From positions 33,008 through 97,007 of the forward strand of contig CAKZMU010000069.1 in NCBI GenBank assembly GCA_937129145.1: a stretch of DNA of 64,000 nt, read 5' to 3'. This document shows, in pieces, positions 16,367 through 25,403 of this stretch; the first letter of the stretch is position 1; every line of letters starts with the position of its first letter. The position numbers were made by a program, and so were the translations under genes. Under the pieces are notes generated by a model. That model did not search any database, was not told the DNA's origin, and worked only from the letters and a program-made list of their open reading frames with translations. This DNA comes from an uncultured Lacinutrix sp. GTDB taxonomy: Bacteria; Bacteroidota; Bacteroidia; Flavobacteriales; Flavobacteriaceae.

Positions 16367-17823
16367 TTTTTCTTAAGTGGTAATGATTTAGCAGGTCTAA
16401 ACTCAGTCAACCCTTTTTCTTTTATTGTTTTTTCAACATCGCTTATTTGTGATGGTACAAAAGCACTTAAATTTTCAACACCAGTTTCTGTGACTACAGC
16501 CATATCTTCAATTCTAATATATAAACGTTCTTCTGGAATCCATATCATTGGGTCGATGGTAAAAACCATACCTGGTTCTAGTTTTACATTTCCTCTAACG
16601 CGTCCAACATCGTGAACAGCCATACCAACTGGATGTTGAAAATGACCTCTAAATTTTATACCATTTTCCACAGCTTTTAAGTGGGCAGGTTTTGCAAAGG
16701 TTTTTCCAACTAAATATTGTTTCATATCTGCTGCTGCTTTATCCATAACTTCATTGGCAGTGGTGCCTGGTTTTATATATTTAAACAAGGCTTTGCTGTA
16801 AGCAAGAATATACTCGTATAATGCAGTTTGCTCTTTATTGAATGTTCCGTTTACTGGCCAAATTCTGGTTACATCGCTTGTGTAATTATGATAATCTGGT
16901 GCGTAATCCATAAGGACTAAATCACCATTATTTAACACATCGGTTTTTCTAAAATAATGTCCCATAAATGCATTGGTGCCACCACCAATTATGGCAGGAT
17001 AACCATCACCTTGAGACCCATGTTGGTAAAATACATATTTAGCAGCTGCGTCCAATTGATATTCGTAAACACCTGGTTTGGTCGACCTCATGGCTTCCAT
17101 AATAGCAAGACCAGCTATTTCGGTAGCTTTTCTAATAACCTCAATTTCTTTTTCGCTTTTTATTAAGCGCATAGAGTCTAAAAGTGGTGATAAATCTTTT
17201 ACTTCAAATTCTGGAAAACGCTCATTTATAAGTTTAATAAATCGTGCTTCTCTAGTGGTTTGCGAATCCCAAGGGTCGGCAGCTGCACGCGCATGACCAT
17301 GAAGTATTTCATCTCTACTGTCGTTTCCAGTTTCTGCTGGACTAAAAGGCGTATATAACGTTGGTGTACTTCCTTTAATGAGTCCAGTACCCACTAAATC
17401 GTTTCCTAGAAATTCTATAGGGCGAACACGATTTACACCAGTTAATTCTATTATTAAATCTGCATCTTCAACCGATAAAATTTTACCTTGACTTTTTTCT
17501 CTACCTTCTTCTCGATGAGGTAAGTAAAGGGTAGTGCTTCTATTTTTTCCGTTTAATAATAAATAGGCGTGCCCTTCTTCCAATCCGCATAAATAATAAA
17601 AGGTATTTGATTGTCTAAATACCTTAAAACCAGCAACACTTGGCGCACTTTGTATGAGTGCAATGGCGTTGTTGCCAATCTCGTTGAATATTTTGGTTCG
17701 TCTAGCTTCAAATTCTTCTATTGGAAAATCGGCTTGGTAATAATGTTTTTCTTGTGCTTGAACTATCGTGTTTAAGACTATTGATAAGAATAGTAAAAGG
17801 TGAAAATGTTTTTTTGAAAACAT
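16363..17823 (-). CDS. M24 family Xaa-Pro aminopeptidase (aminopeptidase P), exported
   Basis: The protein has 486 residues from the ATG at 17823. A longer reading to 17940 has no signal-like start. A signal peptide ends at VQAQ, which is unusual because most aminopeptidase P enzymes are cytosolic. The N-terminal creatinase-like domain runs to about 190. The pita-bread catalytic domain has the dinuclear metal ligands in LVLMDYAPDYHNYTSDV, HPVGMAVHDVG, FTIDPMIWIPEE and IRIEDMAVVTETG. It removes N-terminal residues before proline from peptides. It is convergent with, and overlaps, the threonine dehydrogenase end. Confidence 0.92.
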   Translation of the reverse strand: MFSKKHFHLLLFLSIVLNTIVQAQEKHYYQADFPIEEFEARRTKIFNEIGNNAIALIQSAPSVAGFKVFRQSNTFYYLCGLEEGHAYLLLNGKNRSTTLYLPHREEGREKSQGKILSVEDADLIIELTGVNRVRPIEFLGNDLVGTGLIKGSTPTLYTPFSPAETGNDSRDEILHGHARAAADPWDSQTTREARFIKLINERFPEFEVKDLSPLLDSMRLIKSEKEIEVIRKATEIAGLAIMEAMRSTKPGVYEYQLDAAAKYVFYQHGSQGDGYPAIIGGGTNAFMGHYFRKTDVLNNGDLVLMDYAPDYHNYTSDVTRIWPVNGTFNKEQTALYEYILAYSKALFKYIKPGTTANEVMDKAAADMKQYLVGKTFAKPAHLKAVENGIKFRGHFQHPVGMAVHDVGRVRGNVKLEPGMVFTIDPMIWIPEERLYIRIEDMAVVTETGVENLSAFVPSQISDVEKTIKEKGLTEFRPAKSLPLKKN

Positions 17824-17962
17824 AATGTGAATTTTGGTTGGTTGAAAAATGATGTTCGGTTTTGTGTATGATTTAGTTGCACGTTTCAGCATTAAAGTTA
17901 GCAAATATATCACAGATAGAAAGTGTGCTGTAACTTGCAATGGATTATATACTGTGTTGCGA

Positions 17963-18685
17963 TTAGCTTTTTATTCTTTTAGTTAATAGTTCAATTTCTA
18001 TTTCAGAGTTTATTTCTTTTTTAAAATGTTCTTTTAACCAAAATTCAGCCGATTTAATATTTCCTTGTTTTCTATATAGAAAAGCTAAAATATATTCTGA
18101 CGAAATTATTCTTTGTCCGATTTCAAATGTAGGATTTTTTATGTCTTCAAGAAGTCCTGAAATGTTTTCTTCCATTGTGGTTTTTTCATTGAACCAATTT
18201 TTAATTTTCGGAATGTTTGTAAACAGTACACGTTCCAAACTCTTCCTAAATTTATGTTCGTTTATCGTGCTTATTTTATCAGGATTAATAGGGTTGTTTT
18301 TTGCAAAACTTTCTTGCAAATCTTCTAAGCGTTTGAAATAAATAATTTTCGTAGATTTTTCTGTTCGGTGATTAATGAGTTTTCTTCCAGAAATTGTTGG
18401 AACACAATCAAAGCAATTTCCAAACGAAAAAGAACCACCGAAACCTTTAAGAACGTTGTATTCAACCACGTGTTTTATTCCCTCATCATTAAAGTCACTA
18501 AACCAAGTATATTTTCCATTCCAGTTTTTAAGTCCGATTTTGGTTAGCCTTGGCGAGACGACTTCTTGAAAAATCTCCAATCTTTTGTCCAGAAGAACTT
18601 CATCCAAATTTTCAACATCATCATAGAATTCCTCTATAACCTTCTGTCTCTCTATTATGTTTTTTATTCTGTCGAAAATGTTCAT
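17963..18685 (-). CDS. Hypothetical protein of accessory type
   Basis: The protein has 240 residues and no signal peptide. The N-terminal half has the layout of DUF4304-like domains: a helix, then a strand reading ISPRLTKIGLKNW-like (here VVSPRLTKIGLKNWNGKYTW) and VVEYNVLKGFGGSFSFGNCF. The C-terminal part looks like a TPR-type helix pair, ISSEYILAFLYRKQGNIKS. I cannot name the family. Its base composition and orientation fit the neighbours. It sits 25 nt downstream of the serine dehydratase stop, so it may be co-transcribed with it. Confidence 0.5.
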   Translation of the reverse strand: MNIFDRIKNIIERQKVIEEFYDDVENLDEVLLDKRLEIFQEVVSPRLTKIGLKNWNGKYTWFSDFNDEGIKHVVEYNVLKGFGGSFSFGNCFDCVPTISGRKLINHRTEKSTKIIYFKRLEDLQESFAKNNPINPDKISTINEHKFRKSLERVLFTNIPKIKNWFNEKTTMEENISGLLEDIKNPTFEIGQRIISSEYILAFLYRKQGNIKSAEFWLKEHFKKEINSEIEIELLTKRIKS

Positions 18686-18710
18686 TCGTCAAATTAATTG
18701 AAAAAATAAT

Positions 18711-20291
18711 TTAAGAATAATTTTTAACTGTTTTTAATTTCATTTGCTCTTTTAAAGCACAAGCTGTTTTTGTAACTGCGAGCCCTCCTTTTCCTGTGCA
18801 CTTTACACATGTCGGCATTTGGAGACTTACCGATGAGACTGTTTCTATAACTTCATTTAAAGGAATAAGTGCATTATAACCAGAACACGCCATGGTTGCC
18901 GACGATAGTGCATTGACTGCAGCACTCACATTTTTACCTAAGCAAGGGGCTTCAACACGGTCTGCAATGGGGTCGCAAACTAGTCCAATCATGTTTTGAA
19001 TTGCCATAGACGCTGCATCAATAGCTTGTTTAGCAGTACCACCAAATAGTTGCACTATTCCAGCAGCTGCCATTCCTGCAGAAGCACCACATTCTACTTG
19101 ACAACCGTGTTCTTCAGCCGAAAAACCAGGGCCTTTTGCAAAATAGACACCTATAATGCCTGCCGCAAAATATGCTTGGATTAATTCGTTATGCGTAGCT
19201 TTTATATCGTCGGCTACAGCTCTAAAAACGCCACCAACCACTCCACAGGAGCCAGCTGTTGGATTTGCAACCACAACTTCCATCGCGCTTTTGGATTCCA
19301 TGACGGCTGATACATTAGAAATAATACTATTTATGATAGAATTTTCAAGAATCTTCTTTTTCTTTTCGGCTTTGGCAATTAAATGAGATTGTTGAGGTAA
19401 AAGTCTATCTTCATATGTTGTGCCTTTTAATCCGGTTGTAATACTATCCTCAATTATGCCAACAACCTGTTCCATTTTATTAATGACTTCTTTGGAATTT
19501 AATCCACTTTGATGTTGTTCATATAATAGCCCTAATTCACCTAAATCAAGACGTTGTTTTTCGGCATATTCTAAAAGAGAATCTATTGTCGAAAATGGCA
19601 AATCTGTTTCATTGCCCATTATTATTGGTAAAACAGGGGTTGTTATAATGAGTTCATCAAAATTGAAACTACTTTTAATTCTGTCGATTATATCATTAGA
19701 AATTTCTTCTGAAAATTTCAAATTAATTAAACGTTTACCATCTTTAAAGGATTCAAAAACTGATTTACATTCTGGAAATGAAGATTGTAAATCATCAAGT
19801 GAAATATTTGAATTAACATTCATAAGAATTACCTCATAAAACCCACCATTAATATGAACTTCAAAACCATTTAACTCTTGAATTTCAAACGAACCACCAC
19901 CAATTGAAATGGCAGTTACAAGTATTTGCTTACCAAGAGTGCCTTCTAAGGCTAATCTAAAAGTATTCACGTGATTTGTTGGATAACTAGTTACTTCATA
20001 GGTGATTGAAATACCTCTTTCACTTGCAATTTGTTCGGTATTTTTTATTCTGTCATCTGCCATGTTCAAGCCCAATAATCCGCCATCTATACCAATGGTT
20101 GTGCCTTGTTCTCTATAGTTTGGCGCCCAAGCACCATCTTTATCAAAATCAATTACAGCTTTTTTAAGAGGTTCATTTAATATGTTCATACTTATTTTTG
20201 CTGCACGCCACGAAGCTGCTGTGTGTGAGCTGGAAGGCCCTCTCATTATTGGCCCAATAACATCATTAAAAATTCCAGGTCTATTTTCCAT
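18711..20291 (-). CDS. sdaA: Single-chain iron-sulfur L-serine dehydratase with ACT-like insert
   Basis: The protein has 526 residues and is cytoplasmic. It deaminates L-serine to pyruvate and ammonia using a 4Fe-4S cluster. The beta domain opens with FNDVIGPIMRGPSSSHTAA, continues to about 150, and is followed by a beta-alpha region (150-225) in the position of an ACT-type regulatory domain. The alpha domain carries NPTAGSCGVVGG, EEHGCQVECGASAGMA, VCDPIADRVEAPCLGKN and ACSGYNALIPL, which supply the cluster cysteines. It is longer than the E. coli enzyme (454 residues) because of the inserted region. This equals a natural fusion of the B. subtilis SdaAB and SdaAA order. Confidence 0.93.
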   Translation of the reverse strand: MENRPGIFNDVIGPIMRGPSSSHTAASWRAAKISMNILNEPLKKAVIDFDKDGAWAPNYREQGTTIGIDGGLLGLNMADDRIKNTEQIASERGISITYEVTSYPTNHVNTFRLALEGTLGKQILVTAISIGGGSFEIQELNGFEVHINGGFYEVILMNVNSNISLDDLQSSFPECKSVFESFKDGKRLINLKFSEEISNDIIDRIKSSFNFDELIITTPVLPIIMGNETDLPFSTIDSLLEYAEKQRLDLGELGLLYEQHQSGLNSKEVINKMEQVVGIIEDSITTGLKGTTYEDRLLPQQSHLIAKAEKKKKILENSIINSIISNVSAVMESKSAMEVVVANPTAGSCGVVGGVFRAVADDIKATHNELIQAYFAAGIIGVYFAKGPGFSAEEHGCQVECGASAGMAAAGIVQLFGGTAKQAIDAASMAIQNMIGLVCDPIADRVEAPCLGKNVSAAVNALSSATMACSGYNALIPLNEVIETVSSVSLQMPTCVKCTGKGGLAVTKTACALKEQMKLKTVKNYS

Positions 20292-20319
20292 AATTCTACC
20301 TATCGTGTTTGTGTATAGT

Positions 20320-20868
20320 TCATTTTATTATTTCAATTCCTTTAGTAACATCTCTGAAAAATGATTCTAATTCTGATTTAGCTTTTTCAATTTGTTCAGA
20401 TTCTGCGATTTCTGCTTTATTTATGTCGAATAACTTTGTTTCAGAATCGGAATACGATAAATAATGAATTATTGAATCCGTTTTATAACCTTCCATATAA
20501 TATGGTTTATCATAATCGTACTTGAGTTGCTTTACAAATATGAAATCCATGTTTTCGTTTTTTTCCGTCCAATACGTATAATTCAGTTTTCCAGTTTCTC
20601 CATACAACCAAAAGTCCAATACAATGTAATCAAAGTTTTTATCGTGGAATACTGTTAATTCTCCGCCATCAGCAGAATGGTCGTTAAGTTCAAAAGTATC
20701 TGTTCCGAATTCCGCTTTATTTTTGTCAAAATCTTGAAGTAATCCAAAATCTTTAAGTTTAGAAACTGTTTTTTCTGTTGTGACAATTTCAGTTTCCTTT
20801 TCAGAGTTCTGTTTTTCTCCGCAAGAGTAAAATCCGATTATTAGAAAAATGGTAAAAATTCTGTTCAT
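20320..20868 (-). CDS. Hypothetical lipoprotein
   Basis: The protein has 182 residues from the ATG at 20868 (MNRIFTIFLIIGFYSCGEKQ), chosen because it opens a lipoprotein signal with Cys16; the longer reading to 20958 buries that signal. The mature part has a charged linker, then a beta-rich domain containing FDYIVLDFWLYGETGKLNYTYWTE, and a helical C-terminus. It is predicted to sit on a membrane facing the periplasm. I do not recognise the family. It lies 28 nt upstream of the serine dehydratase gene on the same strand. Confidence 0.6.
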   Translation of the reverse strand: MNRIFTIFLIIGFYSCGEKQNSEKETEIVTTEKTVSKLKDFGLLQDFDKNKAEFGTDTFELNDHSADGGELTVFHDKNFDYIVLDFWLYGETGKLNYTYWTEKNENMDFIFVKQLKYDYDKPYYMEGYKTDSIIHYLSYSDSETKLFDINKAEIAESEQIEKAKSELESFFRDVTKGIEIIK

Positions 20869-21035
20869 AGGTTTTCGGATATTGATGCCAACTATATAAT
20901 TGTAAGTAATGTAGTGAATGATATTATTATTTGAATGAAATATTACAAAAAACTTCATTTTGATTAGAAAGTAAATATTAAGCGTTTATACTTGATTTAA
21001 TTTAGTAATTTTAGTAACCAACTAAAAATACATTT

Positions 21036-23249
21036 ATGAAGCGCATTTTACTATGCTATTTAGTTTTAGCAGTATCACTCCCATCCCTATCTCAAGAAAA
21101 ATTAACATTAGAAGACATCTTTAAAAATGGCACTTATAGCTCGAAAGGTTATGGACCTGTAAGATGGATGAAAGATAATAAAGGCTACTCTACCCTTGAA
21201 AGTAATAATGATGTTGGAGGGCGGGATATTGTTAGGTACGAAGCAAAATCTGGTAAAAGGTCGGTTTTAGTATCTGCTGATAAATTAATTCCAAAAGGCA
21301 AAACAAAACCTCTATCCATTAGAAATTATGAATGGTCCATCGATAATTCAAAATTATTGGTGTTTACCAATACAAGAAAAGTTTGGAGAAGACACACTAG
21401 AGGCGATTATTGGGTGTTAGATATGGATTCTGGTAAGCTAACCCAATTAGGTAAAAGTGTTGAGCGTACAACAATGATGTTTGCAAAATTTTCGCCTGAC
21501 GCATCAAGAGTGGCTTATGTAAGTAAAAATAATATCTATGTTGAAAATATTGATTCTGGCAAAATAGAGCAATTAACATCTGATGGTAGTGATTCGATAA
21601 TCAATGGCACATTCGATTGGGTATATGAAGAAGAGTTAGGTTGTAGAGATGGATTCCGTTGGAGTCCTGATGGTGAGCAAATAGCGTATTGGCAATCGGA
21701 CACCAAAAATATTGGCACATTCTATATGATTAATAATTTGGATTCAATTTATTCTAAAATAATTCCGCTGCCTTATCCAAAAGTTGGAACTAAGAACTCA
21801 GATGTAAAAGTTGGTGTTGTAAATGCTTCAGGAGGAGAAACAAAATGGTTTGATGTGCCTGGAGACCCAACAAACAATTATATAGCTAGAATGGATTTTA
21901 TACCAAACTCAAGTGAGGTTATGATTCAGCAACTCAATAGAAGACAAAATGCAAATACGGTTTGGATTGGTAACACAAAAACGATGTCTCTAAATACTAT
22001 TTTTACAGACAAAGATGATGCTTGGTTAGACATTCATGATAACATAATGTGGCTGGAAAACGAGAAGTATTTTACTTGGACTAGTGAAAAAGATGGTTGG
22101 CTGCATCTTTATAAAGTGTCTAGAGATGGAAAAGAATTTAGCACGATTACCAAGGGAAATATGGATGTAGTTCGTATAAATTGCATAGACCCAAAAGGTG
22201 GTTATGTGTATTATATTGCTTCACCCGAAAATTTCACCCAACGTTACTTGTATAGAAGCAAAATTGATGGAAGTTCTAACCCAGAGCGCGTTAGTCCTAA
22301 AGATATGTCTGGTCAGCATGCTTATCAAATTTCAGCAGATGCAAAGTATGCAATTCATACGTTTCAAAATTCTAAAACACCTAATAGAATATCACTTATA
22401 AATCTTCAGAAGCATAAAACAATTAGAGTGCTTGAGGACAACAACGAGCTATCAGAAAAAGTAAATGAATTAGGACTCAATCCTAAAGAGTTTATTAAAA
22501 TTGACATTGGCGATGTTGTATTTGATAGTTGGATGATAAAACCTGCAAATTTTGATGCGTCTAAAAAATATCCAATAGTGTTTTATGTGTATGGCGAACC
22601 TGCTGGCTCAACTGTTCAAGATGCTTGGCAAGGAGGCGATTTGTGGCATCATTATTTAGCACAACAAGGATATGTAGTTGTGAGTATTGATAATAGAGGC
22701 ACCAAGACACCTAGAGGTAGAGATTGGAGGAAATCTATTTATGGTCAAATAGGAATATTAGCAGCACACGACCAAGCAGCCGCAGCTAAAAAATTATTCG
22801 AGACCTATAGCTTTATTGATACCGACAAAGTTGGAATTTGGGGTTGGAGTGGTGGAGGTCAAATGACTATGAACTGCCTATTTAGATATCCTGATATTTA
22901 TAAATCTGGGTTGGCCGTAGCGTTTGTTGCTGACCAGAGATTGTACGACAATATTTATCAAGAACGCTATATGGGATTATTAGAAGACAATGAAGCTAAT
23001 TATATAGCTGGTTCGCCTATTAGTCATGCTCAAAAACTAGAAGGCAACCTGATGATTATGCATGGAACAGCCGACGACAATGTGCATTATCAAAGCTTTG
23101 AAAGACTTGCAAATAAATTAATAAAACATAATAAAATGTTCGATATGATGTCGTATCCAATGCGAGCACATGGAATTCGTGAACGCGAAAATACCTCATT
23201 GCATGTAAGGGAAACAATGGCTAGATATTGGAAACGTGTATTTGAATAA
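21036..23249 (+). CDS. S9 family dipeptidyl-peptidase IV-like serine peptidase, exported
   Basis: The protein has 737 residues. A signal peptide ends SLSQ near residue 20. The N-terminal beta-propeller (DPPIV_N) includes FDWVYEEELGCRDGFRWSPDG with the Glu-Glu pair that holds the substrate amino terminus. The alpha/beta-hydrolase domain has the nucleophile Ser605 in GWSGGGQM, Asp680 in HGTADDNV and His712 in PMRAHGI. DPP IV enzymes release N-terminal Xaa-Pro dipeptides in the periplasm. The M1 aminopeptidase begins 46 nt after its stop, and together they would process proline-containing peptides. Confidence 0.95.
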   Translation: MKRILLCYLVLAVSLPSLSQEKLTLEDIFKNGTYSSKGYGPVRWMKDNKGYSTLESNNDVGGRDIVRYEAKSGKRSVLVSADKLIPKGKTKPLSIRNYEWSIDNSKLLVFTNTRKVWRRHTRGDYWVLDMDSGKLTQLGKSVERTTMMFAKFSPDASRVAYVSKNNIYVENIDSGKIEQLTSDGSDSIINGTFDWVYEEELGCRDGFRWSPDGEQIAYWQSDTKNIGTFYMINNLDSIYSKIIPLPYPKVGTKNSDVKVGVVNASGGETKWFDVPGDPTNNYIARMDFIPNSSEVMIQQLNRRQNANTVWIGNTKTMSLNTIFTDKDDAWLDIHDNIMWLENEKYFTWTSEKDGWLHLYKVSRDGKEFSTITKGNMDVVRINCIDPKGGYVYYIASPENFTQRYLYRSKIDGSSNPERVSPKDMSGQHAYQISADAKYAIHTFQNSKTPNRISLINLQKHKTIRVLEDNNELSEKVNELGLNPKEFIKIDIGDVVFDSWMIKPANFDASKKYPIVFYVYGEPAGSTVQDAWQGGDLWHHYLAQQGYVVVSIDNRGTKTPRGRDWRKSIYGQIGILAAHDQAAAAKKLFETYSFIDTDKVGIWGWSGGGQMTMNCLFRYPDIYKSGLAVAFVADQRLYDNIYQERYMGLLEDNEANYIAGSPISHAQKLEGNLMIMHGTADDNVHYQSFERLANKLIKHNKMFDMMSYPMRAHGIRERENTSLHVRETMARYWKRVFE

Positions 23250-23295
23250 TAATCGAATATTTAAACATAATAAAACTATCCACAAACCAACCATT

Positions 23296-24948
23296 ATGAA
23301 AAACTTTAAAAAGGGCTTGCTGTTAAGTTTAATGCTTGTGACTTTTATGTCGCTTAACGCAATTGCATTAACAGATGGCTATCCAAAAAACCCAAAAATT
23401 GACGCTTTAAATTATATCTTCAAGATTGAATTGTCTGATAATACAGATGTTATCATTTGTCAAGTCACAGTCGATATTCGTTTTAAAGGCGCAGGTGTTC
23501 AAAAATTACGATTGGATTTAATAAATGCCTCTAGTGCTTTAAACGGAAGAGGAATGGTGGTTAGTAGTGTGGAATCAAATGGTAGTGCGTTAAAATTCAC
23601 TCATGAAAATGACGAGTTGTTTATTCATCTTCCTGAACCATCAAAACTCAATCAACGTGCGCAATATATTATTCATTACAAAGGTATTCCAGCAAGCGGA
23701 TTAAAAATTGCTGATAATAAACATGGAGACAGAACATTTTTTAGCGATAATTGGCCAAATCGTGGGCGTCATTGGTTATCGACGATAGACCATCCTTATG
23801 ATAAAGCGATGTGTGAATTTATTGTGACTGCTCCCAATCATTATCAAGTAGTGTCTAACGGATTGAAAATTGAAGAAACAAATCTTGATAATAATATGAA
23901 GCAAACGCATTGGAAACAATCTGTGCCAATAGCTTCATGGTTGTATGTACTAGGTGTTGCTGAATTTGCTGTGCAATATGTAGATGAGTTTGATGGCAAA
24001 TCCATTGAAACATGGGTATTTAAACAAGATAGAGATGCAGGGTTTTACGATTTTGCTGAACCAACAAAACAAGCACTGGAGTTTTACAGTGACTATGTTG
24101 GACCGTTTTCGTATGAAAAATTGGCAAACATACAGTCCAATAGTGTAAGTGGTGGCATGGAAGCAGCTTCGGCAATTTTGTATAGTGCAAGTTCGGTCGT
24201 TGGCGATAGAAATACGCGTTGGCGTAATGTGGTAATTCACGAAGTGGCACACCAATGGTTTGGTAATGCTGTCACGGAGTATGATTGGGACGATATTTGG
24301 TTAAGCGAGGGTTTTGCTACCTATTTCACACTGCTTTTTATTGAACATCAATATGGTAGGGATGAGTTTGTAGATGGACTTAAATCAAGTCAAAAAAGAG
24401 TCGATACATTTTATGAGAAAAACCCAGAGTATACTATTGTTCATGATAATTTAAAAAACATGAAAGATGTAACAACATCGCAAATCTACCAAAAAGGAAG
24501 TTGGATTTTACACATGTTGCGAGGTGTAGTAGGAACTGATACTTTTTGGGAAGGCATACAAATGTATTACAACCAATACAAAGATTTGAATGTTAACACT
24601 GATGGTTTTAAAAGAGTGATGGAAGAAGTGTCCGGAAAAGATTTGGATGTCTTTTTCGAGCAATGGTTGTACAAACCAGGAATACTACAAATTGATGGAC
24701 ATTGGAAGTACAATAAAAAAACCAACGAAGTAATTATCAATTTAAACCAAGTGCAAACAGATGGAAGCCTATTTGAAATGCCTATCGAAATAGGTATTGA
24801 TTTTGGTGACAAACCACAACACATAGAGTTGGTTAAAATAACAGGAAAATCAAATAGTTTTAAGATAAAAGTCGATAAAGAGCCTAAAAATGTTATACTT
24901 GACCCAAATTATTGGGTATTGATGAATGCGGAGTTTAGGAAAGGTTAG
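23296..24948 (+). CDS. M1 family zinc aminopeptidase, exported
   Basis: The protein has 550 residues from the ATG at 23296. An earlier in-frame TTG overlaps the S9 gene and lacks a signal. A signal peptide ends near LNAIA. The exopeptidase motif is GGMEAAS (286), the M1 counterpart of GAMEN. HEVAH (315-319) with Glu338 in WLSEGFATY forms the zinc site. Removes N-terminal residues from peptides. It is short for an M1 enzyme (usually 600-900) because it lacks the long C-terminal helical domain and ends in a beta domain. It is probably co-transcribed with the S9 gene. A tRNA-derived terminator copy follows directly. Confidence 0.93.
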   Translation: MKNFKKGLLLSLMLVTFMSLNAIALTDGYPKNPKIDALNYIFKIELSDNTDVIICQVTVDIRFKGAGVQKLRLDLINASSALNGRGMVVSSVESNGSALKFTHENDELFIHLPEPSKLNQRAQYIIHYKGIPASGLKIADNKHGDRTFFSDNWPNRGRHWLSTIDHPYDKAMCEFIVTAPNHYQVVSNGLKIEETNLDNNMKQTHWKQSVPIASWLYVLGVAEFAVQYVDEFDGKSIETWVFKQDRDAGFYDFAEPTKQALEFYSDYVGPFSYEKLANIQSNSVSGGMEAASAILYSASSVVGDRNTRWRNVVIHEVAHQWFGNAVTEYDWDDIWLSEGFATYFTLLFIEHQYGRDEFVDGLKSSQKRVDTFYEKNPEYTIVHDNLKNMKDVTTSQIYQKGSWILHMLRGVVGTDTFWEGIQMYYNQYKDLNVNTDGFKRVMEEVSGKDLDVFFEQWLYKPGILQIDGHWKYNKKTNEVIINLNQVQTDGSLFEMPIEIGIDFGDKPQHIELVKITGKSNSFKIKVDKEPKNVILDPNYWVLMNAEFRKG

Positions 24949-24953
24949 AAAAC

Positions 24954-24988
24954 AAAAAACCCTGAAAACAATAAAGTTTCAGGGTTTT
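24954..24988 (-). terminator. Rho-independent terminator copy downstream of the GIY-YIG gene
   Basis: AAAACCCTGAAA pairs with TTTCAGGGTTTT. It is identical to the hairpin after tRNA-Phe. The T run is strongest on the minus strand, and it may also terminate the M1 gene on the plus strand. Confidence 0.8.
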
Positions 24989-24992
24989 AATG

Positions 24993-25033
24993 TGGTGCCT
25001 CCAGCTCCGAAGCGTCGGAGGAACCAGGGACAC
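24993..25033 (-). pseudogene. Partial tRNA-Phe (3' half only) with palindrome in the T-loop
   Basis: It matches the tRNA-Phe gene from the variable region to the discriminator base, but no 5' half precedes it. Instead the GIY-YIG stop codon lies 3 nt upstream on the same strand. The T-loop segment is replaced by the hairpin CTCCGACGCTTCGGAG, so it cannot make a normal tRNA. Confidence 0.85.
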
Positions 25034-25036
25034 TAT

Positions 25037-25318
25037 TTATCTGTTTTGTAAAATATCAGTTAAAATAAGAGGGCTTTGAATTACCTTGGCGATAAATTTT
25101 TTGCTTTTCATTCGTTTAATGAAACTTTCAAGAAATAAGGCTTCATTTCTTGATGAACACTCAAAATTTAAAACCACTGTCCAGTCATTGGCTATTTTAG
25201 TATAACTTCCTTTATAAGAATGATTATTATGTTTATTGAGCCTTTCAACAACATCATCTGTTTCACCAACATAATACTTTTCTTTTGATGGACTGTAGAT
25301 AATGTAGAGGTAATGCAT
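25037..25318 (-). CDS. GIY-YIG family endonuclease
   Basis: The protein has 93 residues from the ATG at 25318 (MHYLYIIYSPSKEKYYVGET). The longer reading to 25405 only translates the tRNA 3' end and is rejected. It is a minimal GIY-YIG catalytic domain: YIIY as the GIY strand, YYVG as the YIG strand, the catalytic Arg in VERLNKHN, and the metal-binding Glu in EALFLESFIKRMKSKK. There is no DNA-binding appendage, as in UPF0213-like single-domain nucleases. It sits between a complete tRNA-Phe and a partial copy of that tRNA's 3' end, both on the same strand. The stop is 3 nt before the partial copy. Its base composition matches the surroundings. Confidence 0.85.
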   Translation of the reverse strand: MHYLYIIYSPSKEKYYVGETDDVVERLNKHNNHSYKGSYTKIANDWTVVLNFECSSRNEALFLESFIKRMKSKKFIAKVIQSPLILTDILQNR

Positions 25319-25330
25319 TTTGATTAAATT

Positions 25331-25403
25331 AAACAAAAAACCCTGAAAACAATAAAGTTTCAGGGTTTTAATGTGGTGCCTCCAGGAATCGAACCAGGGA
25401 CAC
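25331..25403 (-). repeat. Proximal direct repeat: 3' half of the intact tRNA-Phe and its terminator
   Basis: This is the partner of 24950-25033: 55 bp identical (25331-25385) and 13 bp identical (25391-25403). The repeat period is 381 bp. The GIY-YIG gene lies between the two copies. Confidence 0.9.
25335..25369 (-). terminator. Rho-independent terminator of tRNA-Phe
   Basis: Stem AAAACCCTGAAA/TTTCAGGGTTTT with a 9-nt loop, followed on the minus strand by a T-rich tail. It lies 5 nt after the tRNA end and 17 nt before the GIY-YIG start. Confidence 0.8.

Larger units (their letters stand above)
24950..25033 (-). repeat. Distal direct repeat: tRNA-Phe 3' half plus terminator copy
   Basis: Bases 24950-25004 are identical to 25331-25385, and 25021-25033 match 25391-25403. 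On the minus strand this is the T-arm and acceptor end of tRNA-Phe followed by its terminator hairpin. The middle 5 bp of the tRNA copy are replaced by a 16-bp palindrome (25005-25020). Confidence 0.9.

Noticed and set aside
16363..17940. Extended N-terminus of the M24 aminopeptidase
   Set aside because: The 39 extra residues are not signal-like, while the ATG at 17823 opens a clean signal peptide.
24993..25033. Second tRNA-Phe gene
   Set aside because: Only the 3' half is present and its T-loop is replaced by a palindrome, so it is listed as a remnant.
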